64,000 nt of DNA. Origin: Platycnemis pennipes (Eukaryota > Arthropoda > Insecta > Odonata > Platycnemididae). A program made the translations under genes and the position numbers. The notes beneath the pieces are model-generated. The model was given only the letters and a program-made list of their open reading frames with translations, made no database searches and was not told the DNA's origin. The stretch spans positions 122,284,133 through 122,348,132 of the forward strand of contig OW121853.1 in NCBI GenBank assembly GCA_933228895.1, in the 5' to 3' direction. The stretch's first letter is position 1; the number at the start of each line of letters is the position of its first letter. Positions 11,890 to 21,799 of this stretch are shown here, piece by piece.

Positions 11890-13650
11890 ATTTTTGGGAA
11901 TAACAAGATAAGAGATGACGAAACTAAAAATACTGTTTGTAGCATCACCAGTATACACGGCAGCACCCGCAACAGTCTACCCCTAGCAGTGCGCGAGTGC
12001 TAAAGTGACACATTTGCGCAAGATTCACGTAAGAGAGCAAGCAGAAGAACATGACGGCTTGAAAATTATACGGGGATCACCTGAGGTGTTTCCCGTCCCC
12101 ACCCTCTTTCCAAACAGTCACTTTCATGCGGGCTTCGTATCTAGGGACCGGGCCACTTTTGGGTTAACGAGTTAAGGTAAACGGAAAATGTTTTTGGGGT
12201 TTCACGGCTTGTCCCCAACTTCCTTCCCCCCACGATGAATTCCGACAGAGCTCTAATACATTCCGCACAGCCGTTGCGTTTGAAAACGCTTCAAGTTGAA
12301 CTCAAACTTCACACCTTTCGTGCTTTCCTGCAAATAGCATCCGTTAACTATTATCTATACATCTACATCTTTTAAAATAATTACTTACAAGGAAAGAAGG
12401 AACAGAGATAAAATTGGAAAAAAAAAGATAGCTGACCAGTGAAGTTTAAAAATACCACTCTTTTTGCATATAACAAGGGACAATAATGGATTAAACAGGT
12501 GAATTAGAGACTACTTATCTGCAAAGCATATATAAGGTATTGTGTCGACTAAGATATGACGTCGCGCGGACTTTTTTCGGCATCCACGACATGTAGACAT
12601 ACCACGAGACCAATGGTGAAAACGAAAAACAGACAAACGACCGAAAGAAGCAGGCAGTGAATTTAATGGCATGCATAGCCGAACGACTCAGACCCAAACG
12701 GCCAAATGCAGGCTTTCAGATAAAAAATACACGTAATAGTGAGTATAAACATTCAAAAGATACTCATTAAAGACGAATCAAGTCAAGCGGGAAGATAAAA
12801 ACTTGTCATATTTGAAAATAATTGCCTTAGCCGGGATCTAAATACATACCTCAAGCATTCAGATCTTTTTAAATACCTACTTAAATGCAAGAGTCAACAC
12901 TCCGTGATCTCAAGAGATAGAAAGCGCTCGGAAAATCCGTCTTTCTGACAAACACAGCATTTCTGAATTATGGGTCGTAAATTTAAAAGTTTCTGAGAAG
13001 GGCAACGATTCAACCGCTTTGGCCAATTAACTTCGTCTCGGGAAAGGCGCGGACAGCTGCGAATCGAGGAGCGCATCCACAGTTCGGCCAGAACGTCAAA
13101 AAGATCGATCAATCATCCAATCAAGAGCATTTGGCGCTCCGTCACGATTACGTCATTTGAGCCACCACCATCACGGAGCTGGATTGATTCTCTGGCTCAC
13201 GAAAAAGAGAAGTATAAACAAACAATTGATGCACTGCATCGTCGCCATCTGGAGAGGGAGTTCAAGGCTCATTGGAAAAAACACCTGATGATATTATATA
13301 CCTTTATCAAGTTCCAAATACACCAAGTCCTTTGCAAAAACACCCCGCATAACAGCTGGGCTCCGTAGTCCAACTCTCTGAATTTCACGCTTCAAAAATT
13401 TTTTTTCGAAGGGTAAATATATCAAAAGTTCAAAATAAACTCGTAGCAAGAGAAAAAGGAGAAACTTTTCGCCTGGGCAATGGCTGAAAACCTGCTTGCA
13501 GGCCACTCGTATCTTCGTAAGCTGAGTCTAATTATTCAAACACGTTAAGAACTCTTTCCAGGGCACAATAGTATCAACAAACAACATGAAGAAAATACGC
13601 ATGCACAAAGAAAAAACAAATTTACGAATTATTAAATAAACAGACCCCTC
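11890..13650. other. No recognised gene or repeat
   Basis: Includes AT-rich and moderately CpG-rich parts (12900-13150). Short open frames on both strands show no known motif. Confidence 0.4.
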
Positions 13651-13653
13651 CCT

Positions 13654-14266
13654 TAAGAGCTTCCCTCATCATCATCATCACCGGTCAACAAACTATGATT
13701 GGTTTGACACAGCCCTCCACTCGATTCTTCTATCGGCCAACCTCTTCATATTAATGTACATACATAATTCTTGTCTTTTACATCCTTCACAACTTGCTCC
13801 ATAGACCTCATACGAGGCCTGCCTTTTCCATTCTTCCCGTTCACTTTTCTCTCGACGATTGTCTTCATCAGGTCATCGTGTCTCAAGATGTGGCACATTA
13901 AGTTGTCCCATCTTCTTTTTAATGTTTCCAGTAGACATCTCTTCTCTCCCACTCTTCTTAACACTTCTCCGTTTGTCACTCGGTCGATCCATTTCATCTC
14001 CATCATTCTTCGGTAGCACCACATTTCAAATGCTTCCAGCCTGGACTTCTCTGCTGCTGTTATTGCCCATGCTTCGATGCCATATATTAGAATGCTCCAG
14101 ATGTATGTTCTAAGGAAATATTTCCTCTCTTCCACGCTTGTATTTTCAGCTGTCAGTAGAATCTTCTTCCGGTAAAATGCCCTTTTTGCTTGAGCAATTC
14201 TACTGGCAATTTCCCTTTTACTCCGTCCATCGCTGGGTACTGGGCTTCCCAGGTAAGAGCTTCCCT
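13654..14266 (-). mobile_element. GATGAT-tailed LINE 3' part with 13-bp target duplication
   Basis: A minus-strand, 5'-truncated LINE insertion. The duplication TAAGAGCTTCCCT is perfect at 13654-13666 and 14254-14266, so the inserted copy is 13667-14253. Its 3' end is a GATGATGATGATG tail (CATCATCATCATC on the plus strand). The RTE group often ends in such short simple repeats; the clade call is tentative. The coding part is described separately. Confidence 0.92.
13746..14135 (-). pseudogene. LINE reverse transcriptase C-terminal domain, truncated
   Basis: A 129-residue frame. IWSILIYGIEAW lies near residues 13-24, AFEMWCYRRMMEMKWIDRV near 35-53, LRRVGEKRCLLETLKRR near 59-75, HILRHDDLMKTIVE near 85-98 and GKGRPRM near 103-109. 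This is the conserved post-palm region of the family, also seen at 18639-18974 and 56799-57077. The polymerase active site is absent because the insertion is 5'-truncated. Confidence 0.88.
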
Positions 14267-14269
14267 GAA

Positions 14270-14900
14270 GAGGAAAAAATACCGCTGAATTTGAACTAGC
14301 GATCTGGCCTTCGCAAAAATTAGGTGGTGGTACTCGGAGCTGAGCTTAAAGACACCGAGTACATCCACCGGTTTGCGGATGGGTTGTCGACCTCTAGATA
14401 TGGAGGTTAGCAGCGAAATTATTGAGTTTACTCCTCGAAATAGAAGTCGAGGATGGTAAGTTCCGTCATTCGGCTATTGGTCTATCCTTGGGTAAGGATA
14501 ATAAAAAGCTTATGTAAAGCTTTTCAAATGATACAGAATCCTGTAAAGATGCAATGTGAGAGAAGGTGGAGACAACAGTGGCCGGTAGAGCGACACTCAT
14601 TTCACTAGAGGAGTGGTAGCACTCACTTTAACCTCTGCAGTACTGCGATGTGGAAGGCAAGTATAAATCTCAACATCATTACCCCGAGGAGCCGCAGCTA
14701 CGTTACTCGTTTCCCCACACTATTCACTTTTATTTACTTATTCTACTACGATGACCTTAAACTATTATTATCAAACTATTAACTATACTCTTACGATAGT
14801 GGCAAAAAATCTTCGCATGCTATACTGAATAAGCTAGAGTGCGACGCAAATATTTTGAAACCACAACAAGAAATCTAAAGCCGACACCAGGTTTCTCTCC
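14270..14900. other. No recognised gene or repeat
   Basis: Mixed-composition sequence between the LINE insertion and the SINE head at 14908. No feature could be supported. Confidence 0.4.
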
Positions 14901-14907
14901 ACCCTTC

Positions 14908-14990
14908 GGCCGACCCGGTGGCGGCGGCGTAAAACCCCTCGCCTGCCAAGCCCAAGGTCACGGGTTCGAATCCCGCCTGGGTGGGCTTTT
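14908..14990 (+). mobile_element. tRNA-like SINE head, GC-rich type
   Basis: CCCGGTGGCGGCGGCG (A-box position) is followed by CACGGGTTCGAATCCCG, a perfect B box at 14959-14971, then GGGTGGGCTTTT with a short T run. The anticodon-loop region is not convincing, so a SINE head or tRNA pseudogene is likelier than a working tRNA. Confidence 0.5.
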
Positions 14991-15366
14991 CTCCACTACG
15001 GGCATATGCGTGTGCCGTCATTGTAGAACACAATGTATATAATATCAATTACCTTCCCCCGACCCATTCGAAAAAATCGCTTAAAACCTGATTTCCCAAT
15101 CTTGAGTTAGCCTTTAAGTGCGATACATATTCAAAACAACTGATGGATAAATGTTTTGCTGCTAGTCCTCTCGCATCCGTGAGGACCTCTGAATAAAAGG
15201 TCACAGATCTGTAAAAGTAACAGTCACAACCTGCGACTCCGTTCCGACGAAACCAGTGAATTGTGATTAGGAGTTACTGTGATCTGGCGTTCCTGCTGAT
15301 AACTGCCGCCCGTATGAGATAACGCGTATGAGATTGAAATAAAGCACACTGTGCACTACAGCAAAG

Positions 15367-15430
15367 ATGTTCCACAAAGAAAAAAATCATTCGCCTTGAC
15401 CTGGACTCGAACCCGGACCCCCTGATGCGC
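15367..15430 (-). mobile_element. Partial tRNA-SINE, inverted partner of 15458-15562
   Basis: The minus strand carries the B box (GGGTTCGAGTCC), AAGGCGAATGATTTTTTTC and GTGGAACATCTTTGCTG, matching the plus-strand SINE 70 bp away. The head is truncated just upstream of the B box. The pair forms an inverted repeat. Confidence 0.7.
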
Positions 15431-15457
15431 ACGACTATGGCTGCATTGTGACAGGAC

Positions 15458-15562
15458 GTCTTGGTAGCTCAACTGGTAGAGCACCTGGCCGGAAATCAGG
15501 GGGTCTGGGTTCGAGTCCCGGTTAAGGCGAATGATTTTTTTCTCTGTGAACATCTTGCTATA
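15458..15562 (+). mobile_element. SINE with near-complete tRNA cloverleaf head
   Basis: 15458-15528 folds by eye as a tRNA. The acceptor GTCTTGG pairs with TTAAGGC using GU pairs; the D arm is GCTC/GAGC; the anticodon arm CCTGG/TCAGG has a 7-base loop; and the T arm is CTGGG/CCCGG. A box and B box are intact, and a T run follows at 15534-15541. Position 33 is C instead of U, and the tail matches the inverted copy at 15367-15430, so a SINE head is favoured over a functional tRNA. The nominal anticodon would be GGA. Confidence 0.7.
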
Positions 15563-15699
15563 GTGCAATTTTCAGCGGGTGACGCCGCTAAAGTTTCCGC
15601 GGCCAGTTCGCGGTCTTTGAATTTCACACTTTGTGCACTGATTGGTCTGATTGTGACTGTTTCAACAGCCAACTTTTACAATGGAAAAAGGAGGAAAAC

Positions 15700-17565
15700 C
15701 AGACTTTTTTTATTATTTAATTTCAAGCTACCTTTTACGGAGATGAATTTTCTTATTTTTCAGCCATATATATAGTTTGTGAAGCATCTTCAAAAGTTTA
15801 TGATAAAAATTATTTTCGTTTATTGATGGTATTACTTGGTTGAAGAGTCTTCGTAAACTTTAGAAGATGTTAGTTCAAACAAATATTTAAGGCTGAGAAA
15901 TACGAAAATTCTTCCTCTTAAATGGTAACTTGAAATGAAATAATTAAAACACATCCACTTTTTTTTCCTCCTTTTTTTCCATTTTGAGCGTTGTCAGTTC
16001 AAACAATCACAATATAATCACAGACTTATCAGTGCTCACAGTGTGCTTAGGAAAATTGACGGAACGACGTCTGACCAGTCCCCTAAAATTTGATCGCAAT
16101 CACTATTTATAATCACAGTTATTGTAACGGAACAGTCACATTTAAGGAGGTACCACGGAAGTAACAGTTTGTGCCATTACTAGGTGCAAAGGCCGTTTTA
16201 CGCGGTCATTGAAACTGCACAAGTTGATGTTGATTCCGTTTGAGCAGTCGTCTGCTAAAGTCCGTAACGTAGAAAATTGCGAGGACACTTGCTTGACAGC
16301 TTAACACGGAGCAATCGTCGGTGAATTATGTCCGTGACGATATACCATTCAGTAGCGGTAATACCGTCAATGCATCGCATAACATCAACATCAGTTAAGT
16401 AGCAATTAATTGGAAGTGAAAGATGCGATAAATTACCACCACTTTAAAATATGTTTTAAGCCACTGTCTAAACATAATAGTGAAGTAGTAGTCTCTTCTC
16501 TACGACCGTGGTGGAGACCCTAGTCCCGTATACTTAGCCCAAAATTTGCACCACAAACGAACGGATGTGGGCCAAGGTAACAGGTTCTTCCTTTACGCAC
16601 GAAATTTAAGCTTCCACGTGATTAATCGCCCAGCTCATCATTATTGCACTTTATTCACTACCTAAGGAGTTCAGTGCAAACGAAAACACCCAACTCAATC
16701 GGAAACAATCTACTTAATTGCTAGAATTCCCCAGTCAGTTCGTTGCCGCTACATCTCTACCATCTAGTGAGAGAAATAAACTTCAAACCTGCGCGAACGC
16801 ATGCATCACATTAGAACATGTTCTAATTTGCTCGCAAGCGTTCGCGCAGCGGCGCTGCCTGTCCTCGCAAGTCGTCGCTTTACACTGCGCAAGTGTTCTC
16901 GCAACAGCCTGCGCCGTATCAATGACCGTGTAAAACAGCGGGGTCGTCGTGGGGGTCCTTGGCCACCCGCGGGCCCCACGATTCCTTCGCTGGCGTCACG
17001 CGCGCCGACGGTTAATGCGGAAATGCGAGAAATAAAGCAGCGACAAGCACTTCCAGAGGAGAGGAGAACTCAAAAAATCCTGCGAGTGCAATGACGTAGC
17101 CTCTCTTTCTCACTCTCTTGAGAGGGAGAGAGGGAATAATTAATGCCGCCACGGAATCCACTCCGCCATTAAAAACGGGCTGCCGGGGAAACCCGCGAGC
17201 GTTGAAAAAAAAATGAAGATAGACTCATTGCCACAAAAGTTGTTCCGGAGCAATTATGAGGACGCCTGAGGAACAAAAGTGGAGTGTGTGTCGGAGTGTT
17301 CCATACACAAAGGGCGGAATGTGGAGGAAGTAAAGTACACGCAGAATACACGGCTGGCCGCAAAGCAATCTTACTTCAAGTTTCACAGTTCAATTAAATT
17401 GCGTGCTTTCACTTTCACAAGCCATTAATTAGCTCATCTCACCCTTGCACTGTTAATGCATTTAATTCAAGAAATTGACGAAAAATCTATATAATGGCTA
17501 GAGTCCCTGCTGTGGTAGAATTTTCATTAATTTAGCGAGCCCTATTGAAAGGATTCGCTATGTTT
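15700..17565. other. No gene recognised; hairpin and GC-rich tract
   Basis: Contains a strong imperfect inverted repeat at 16789-16849 with the perfect palindrome ATTAGAACATGTTCTAAT at 16810-16827. It is followed by a CpG-rich tract at 16780-17060. Overlapping short open frames in the GC-rich part have no domain and are probably composition effects. Confidence 0.5.
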
Positions 17566-17569
17566 AGTA

Positions 17570-18140
17570 TTAGAATTAGAAAGGTATTTATTGCTCTAGG
17601 ACATATGTCCTCTAAGAACAAAGACAATTTACAGTACCAGAATAGAATCATTAAATAAATTCACTTACTCGTTGCGAGCGATAAACCAGTAAAACAAGAC
17701 AATACAACAAAAGAGTTCCATTATGCAAAGACCAAAAAAAAGGAAAAGCATATCATACACAATATTCCTAATATCATAATAAGTTCCATCATAGTAACTA
17801 TAGGTAACATTACAGCCCATCAGTTGCCTAGCGATAAATCATACAGAGCTGAACCAATCAAGAAGAAGTTATTGGAACAGCTTGAAGTTACATAAAGATA
17901 AGAACAAACAATCAAAGAAATATAAAAATTTACATTTTTATTCATAACACCAATGAGTTGTATTGAGGCGGTAAACAATAAACTAAAAACCTTTTCCTTA
18001 TTTCAAAGTCCGAATATATTTTACATTATCTGGTAGGTTATTCCAGAGAGTGGTGTTGGAGTGGGCAGTACATAGATTTTATTGTAATTATGATTAGAAC
18101 TTGTTATCTTCAAGTCATTGTAAATGAATCTTTGCCGGAT
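17570..18140 (-). mobile_element. LINE 3' end, minus strand
   Basis: The minus strand reads NTTLWNNLPDNVKYIRTLK followed by a stop (about 17998-18055), a typical C-terminus of jockey/CR1/L2-group LINE reverse transcriptases (LWN-x-LP). AT-rich 3' UTR-like sequence follows, ending near AATAAATACCTTTC at about 17580. No target duplication was found, and no coding remains upstream of 18140. Confidence 0.6.
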
Positions 18141-18144
18141 AGAT

Positions 18145-18540
18145 ACCATGTTTCTGTTTCATCGCTTTCGTTGCATAAAATTAAATATCTGAAGAACGGT
18201 CGTTTTTCATTATCGTGAACGGGTCGCGGCAAGTGGCTCTAATCTTAGTTCCGCTGGGCCTAACATCTTCGCCTCGCGTGCTAACCAGCCGAGATTCTCC
18301 GCCACAGAGCCGTGACCACGGTACGGACGCCACTGTCACTCCATTGAGAACCCAATTTAGTGTTTCTTGGAGTCGCACGCGGTTGACCCCTAACCCTATA
18401 ACTAACCCTATAGCTTCCCGTCAAAACTCAGCCCGGCCATGATTTGCGCGACCAGCAACGGGCGAAAATATTACTCTTTTCCACACAACATGATACTGTA
18501 ATTCAATACATTAAGTGATGTGAGTATTACATTTCATCCC
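18145..18540. other. No recognised gene or repeat
   Basis: Moderately GC-rich sequence containing an irregular CCCTAACCCTATAACTAACC run near 18389-18408. The run is too short and irregular to call telomeric. A 75-codon frame (18215-18442) is not recognised. Confidence 0.4.
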
Positions 18541-18543
18541 ACT

Positions 18544-19099
18544 ACTTAAAACGGTATGATGCCAGTAGAATTGCCCAAACAAAAAGGGCATTTTAACAGA
18601 AGAAGATTCTGCTTACAGCTGCAAATACAAGCGTTTAAGTGAGGAAACATTTATTTAGAACATACATCTGGAGCATTCTACTATATGGCAGCGAAGCATG
18701 GACAATAACAGCAGCAGAGAAGTCCAGGCTGGAAGCATTTGAAATGTGGTGCTACCGAAGAATGATGAAGATAAAATGGATCGATCGAGTGACAAACGAA
18801 GAAGTATTAAGAAGAGTGGGAGAGAAGAGATGCCTATTGAAAACCTTAAAAAGAAGACGGGACAACTTAATAGGCCACATCTTAAGACACGATGGCCTGA
18901 TGAAGACAATCGTCGAGGGAAAAGTGAACGGAAAGAATGGAAAAGGCAGACCTAGTATGAGGTATATTGAGTAAGTTGTGAACAATGTAAAAGAGAGTAT
19001 CTACGTCAATATGAAGAGGTTGGCCGATAGAAGAATCGAGTGGAGGGCTGCGTCAAACCAATCCGAGGATTGTTGACCGATGATGATGATGACTTAAAA
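18544..19099 (+). mobile_element. GATGAT-tailed LINE 3' part with 8-bp target duplication
   Basis: A 5'-truncated plus-strand insertion. ACTTAAAA is duplicated at 18544-18551 and 19092-19099, so the copy is 18552-19091. It contains GCAAATACAAGCG, the RT C-terminus and CCAATCCGAGGATTGTTGAC, and ends TGATGATGATG. It starts at nearly the same internal site as the 13.7-kb copy. Confidence 0.9.
18639..18974 (+). pseudogene. LINE reverse transcriptase C-terminal domain, truncated
   Basis: A 111-residue frame: TYIWSILLYGSEAW (residues 9-22), AFEMWCYRRMMKIKWIDRV (33-51), LRRVGEKRCLLKTLKRRRDN, HILRHDGLMKTIVEG and GKNGKGRPSM, ending in an in-frame stop at YIE-stop. This is the best-preserved reading frame of this family in the window. 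The catalytic core is missing. Confidence 0.9.
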
Positions 19100-19104
19100 T
19101 GGTT

Positions 19105-19910
19105 CCTTTGTTTTCCTGTCAGACTTTCACTAGGGTTGAGAAAATCAACGCAAAATAAATTACTCCAATTACATTGCTGCGCTAATATTAATGTTTACGT
19201 AGACATGTACGAAGAATAAGTAACCATTGATGGCCTTTGGAATATCAGACCGGCAAAGAAATAAACCAGTAGATTACATAGATCATTGATTTTTCTTCGT
19301 ACTCCAATGTTTTTTTTTCCCAATGACGTTCCTGGTCCATCGCAGGGCACCCATCTCCAGAAAGCGAATCTGACGGTGACAACATGGAAATCAGAGTGGA
19401 CGACTATCGACTCCGAAGACGACATCAATGGAAATCGGCTGTCGGGTCACAAGGACGGAAATGAATTGTATTCGGCAAACAGGAAAGAAAAAAAAAAGAA
19501 AGGGAGATGATATCCGGTCCTGAGACGACGCCCAAAGGTTGGTAGCGCTGGGATGCAGGGATGAAGGCAAGGAGAGCGAGAGGGGAGGGGGGATGATAAT
19601 GTTGTGACAGTGGGGGAGGGGAAGAGAAGGGGGGTGGGGGGTTGGGGATTTCGCCAGTCGGTCATTGATGGATGCAGAGTCGGGAACGAGGGTGGGATGG
19701 GGAGGAGGGGGACAAAGGGAGGGGGAGAGCGCTTGGATGGGGGGGGAGGATTACTCACTCGAGAGGCAGAGCGAGGGGGAGGACACGCAGGGGTTGAGAG
19801 AAAGGACCCACGAGTGTTTTAATGGAGTAGGGTTGGCAGCCAGCCCCCCGTCTGCGCTTGGACCGAAAGTCGCCCGGGCGCGACGCCGCACAATCCGAGA
19901 ATGCAGCCGC
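19105..19910. other. No gene; strongly purine-rich tract
   Basis: 19480-19800 is strikingly G/A-rich on the plus strand, with many GGGG runs (for example near 19586-19640 and 19690-19750). Long open frames here on both strands are low-complexity and not believed. G-quadruplex potential is likely on the plus strand. Confidence 0.5.
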
Positions 19911-19916
19911 TCCCTC

Positions 19917-20222
19917 TTAAGGAGGTTGATCCGAAATGTGAATTTCACGTCATTTTTTTATATTTTCAGCACTTATAGAACTGAAGTTACTCTATCTAAT
20001 AAAGTAAAGATAATTAATAAGAAACACTATCCCATACTCCTTTTTGCACAAATTGCATTCGAAATTACATACGATTAACGGGGAGAAGGGCCATCACATG
20101 AGAATATAACGTTTAAAAATACCATAGTGACATGTCATTTTTGCAAAAAACTGATATTTTATGCGTAATTTCACAAGGAATAAAATGACACGAAAAAAAG
20201 GCATCAACCCACCGTATTTTTC
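19917..20222 (-). repeat. Dispersed repeat R2, copy 1
   Basis: Matches 41831-42130 in the opposite orientation along its whole length: GGAGGTTGATCCG, CATTTTTTTATATTTTCAG, TTTTTGCACAAATTG, CATGTCATTTTTGCAAAAAA and GGCATCAACCCACCGTATTT. Divergence is moderate. The unit is about 300 bp and non-coding. Its ends carry a weak GGTTGAT inverted similarity, so a MITE is possible. Confidence 0.75.
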
Positions 20223-20224
20223 GC

Positions 20225-20740
20225 TAAATCCACCAATTTCTGCGCTTATAGCAGACGAAATGCATTAGTTGACTTAAGTGGCGCTGCGGTCGCTGTAGCC
20301 AAAAAGGTTGGCGTATGAATAATGTCATTACTAATAAGATATTGAAGAATATTTAAAGAAATATTATAACATAACGTTTGATAGTAATATTCTGGTGTTA
20401 TACATTAGTAAATTCATTGAGTACATGAATTTACTTTCGTAAAGTAAATGCTGAATTGACTCCATCGTCGAGCTGATTAAAATTCTCATAAAAAATAAAT
20501 CCTTCGACTTTCCATCGTATTTCTTGTGATACTTATGACTTTCAATAGCTTAGGTAATTTTCTTTGTGAAGTAAGGATCACTTAGCAGGCATATCCTTAG
20601 CATGTCTTGTTATATTTTATGTAATGCTACTGGAGAAAATAAATTCAAATTCAAAAAAATTCAAATATACTCGTACTTAAATTTATAAGAACCCTCAGAC
20701 AACTTGACACAAGCAGTCGCGAGCCAACCTCCTTAATAGA
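20225..20740. other. Probable LINE tail near 20640; otherwise no feature
   Basis: AATAAATTCAAATTCAAAAA at 20637-20656 resembles the short-repeat tail of a non-LTR retroelement in plus orientation. No coding part could be read upstream. The rest is AT-rich without a recognised feature. Confidence 0.35.
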
Positions 20741-20747
20741 CGGGAAA

Positions 20748-20820
20748 ATAAAAAAGGCTGGAGTCGAACCCGGCCGCCAGCATGAGAGGTATCCTAGACT
20801 ATGATGCGGATATTTGTGGT
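20748..20820 (-). mobile_element. tRNA-like SINE head
   Basis: The minus strand reads ATCCGCATCATAGTCTAGG (A-box region), then GGCCGGGTTCGACTCC (B box), then AGCCTTTTTTATTTT with a T run. This is consistent with a Pol III head and terminator. No tail family was identified. Confidence 0.5.
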
Positions 20821-21095
20821 GGGCTCTGAAAACCGATCCAGGACTTCGATGCACTCATGAATAACATTAATAAAAGGTCTTTATTGGGGCGAGATTGAGA
20901 CAAAACTGTCCCTTCTGCCATCTAACCCCTCGTCAAAATAAATATATAAATCATATAGTGGTCAGTAGGTACCTATAACAATTACAATCTGAGGTTAAAA
21001 AAATCAGTTTAGAATATACTTATAGGAATTAAAGAATGATAAATTAAAACAAAAGAAATCCGTAGATCCTGGCGATATTGCGTGGTATTCGAACA

Positions 21096-21211
21096 TATCA
21101 GAAAGAAGACAAAATTTGTAATTTACCACATAAAAACAAAAAAAACATAAAAACCCGGGTCGGAATAAAGTTTTTTTGTGGTTAATTGCAAATTTTGTCT
21201 TCTTTCTGATA
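21096..21211. mobile_element. Miniature PLE foldback, inverted 3' ends
   Basis: Arms TATCAGAAAGAAGACAAAAT (21096-21115) and its complement, ending at 21211, pair over about 40 bp. Inside the right arm, ACCCGGGTCGGAATAAAG ... TTGTGG matches the 3' end of the PLE at 26274-28120 (ACCTGGGTCGG ... CTGTGG). It is best read as a PLE copy so short that little but its inverted 3' end remains. Confidence 0.6.
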
Positions 21212-21250
21212 ATACAAAAGAAATATAACCACCCAATATATCAATATTAC

Positions 21251-21450
21251 ATATCAAATGGTGTGTAAAATAATTTACAATGTGGGAAAAACGTGAGGAT
21301 TCGTTGAAATAGGCAGACTGTCCTCCTCAATTGATACCGAGTAATGGATACCTATGAATGAAGCTGCATATTATCTGAAGGGGCAATACCTCAAACTGAG
21401 TCTCAGCGTTCAGACGAAAGTCTCAGAATGAATGAATGAAAACGTTCAGC
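21251..21450 (+). mobile_element. PLE 3' region fragment
   Basis: Nearly identical to the reverse complement of 26353-26520, which lies inside the 26-28 kb PLE just upstream of its 3' terminus. Shared strings include CAAATGGTGTGTAAAA, GATTCGTTGAAATAGGC, TTGATACCGAGTAATGGAT and CAAACTGAGTCTCAGCG. An inverted partial copy follows at 21665-21785. Confidence 0.7.
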
Positions 21451-21664
21451 CTCACACTCCACTCTTCGCTATTATATATCCTCCATCAAGGTCACTAATT
21501 TCGTAGCTATAAAGGAAATTAATGGCCTTTTAGCAAGTCGTAAATGTCGTGTAAAACATTCTAACCCACAACACCCCCCAGCTCGTAGAAAAGGCGCCCT
21601 GTGAGTCATTACCATAAAACGATGTTTGACTTACAAACTGTTACAAGTGTTATTTATACGAGTA

Positions 21665-21785
21665 TCAACGCTGAGACTCAGTTTGAGGTATTGTCCCTTC
21701 AGATAACATGCAACTTCATTCATAGGTATCCATTATTCGGTATCAATGGAGGAGGACAGTCTTCCTATTTCACCAAAATATTCGA
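21665..21785 (-). mobile_element. PLE 3' region fragment, inverted partner
   Basis: The plus strand reads ACGCTGAGACTCAGTTTGAG, TCCCTTCAGATAACATGCAA and CGGTATCAATGGAGGAGGAC, the complement of 21251-21420. The two form an inverted pair separated by about 240 bp. A 112-codon open frame that crosses it is accidental. Confidence 0.7.
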
Positions 21786-21799
21786 AGTACCTATTATTT

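Noticed and set aside
15458..15528. Functional tRNA gene
   Set aside because: It lacks U33, and its flanking tail is shared with a nearby inverted SINE copy, so a SINE head explains it better.
18385..18420. Telomere-like CCCTAACCCTATAACTAACC
   Set aside because: Only about three irregular units, with the wrong unit for insect telomeres (TTAGG). Too short to be an interstitial telomere.
19447..20078. Frames of 103 and 137 codons in the purine-rich tract
   Set aside because: One is mostly proline and serine, its antisense mostly glycine and arginine. Both come from the base skew, and part of the second lies in dispersed repeat R2.
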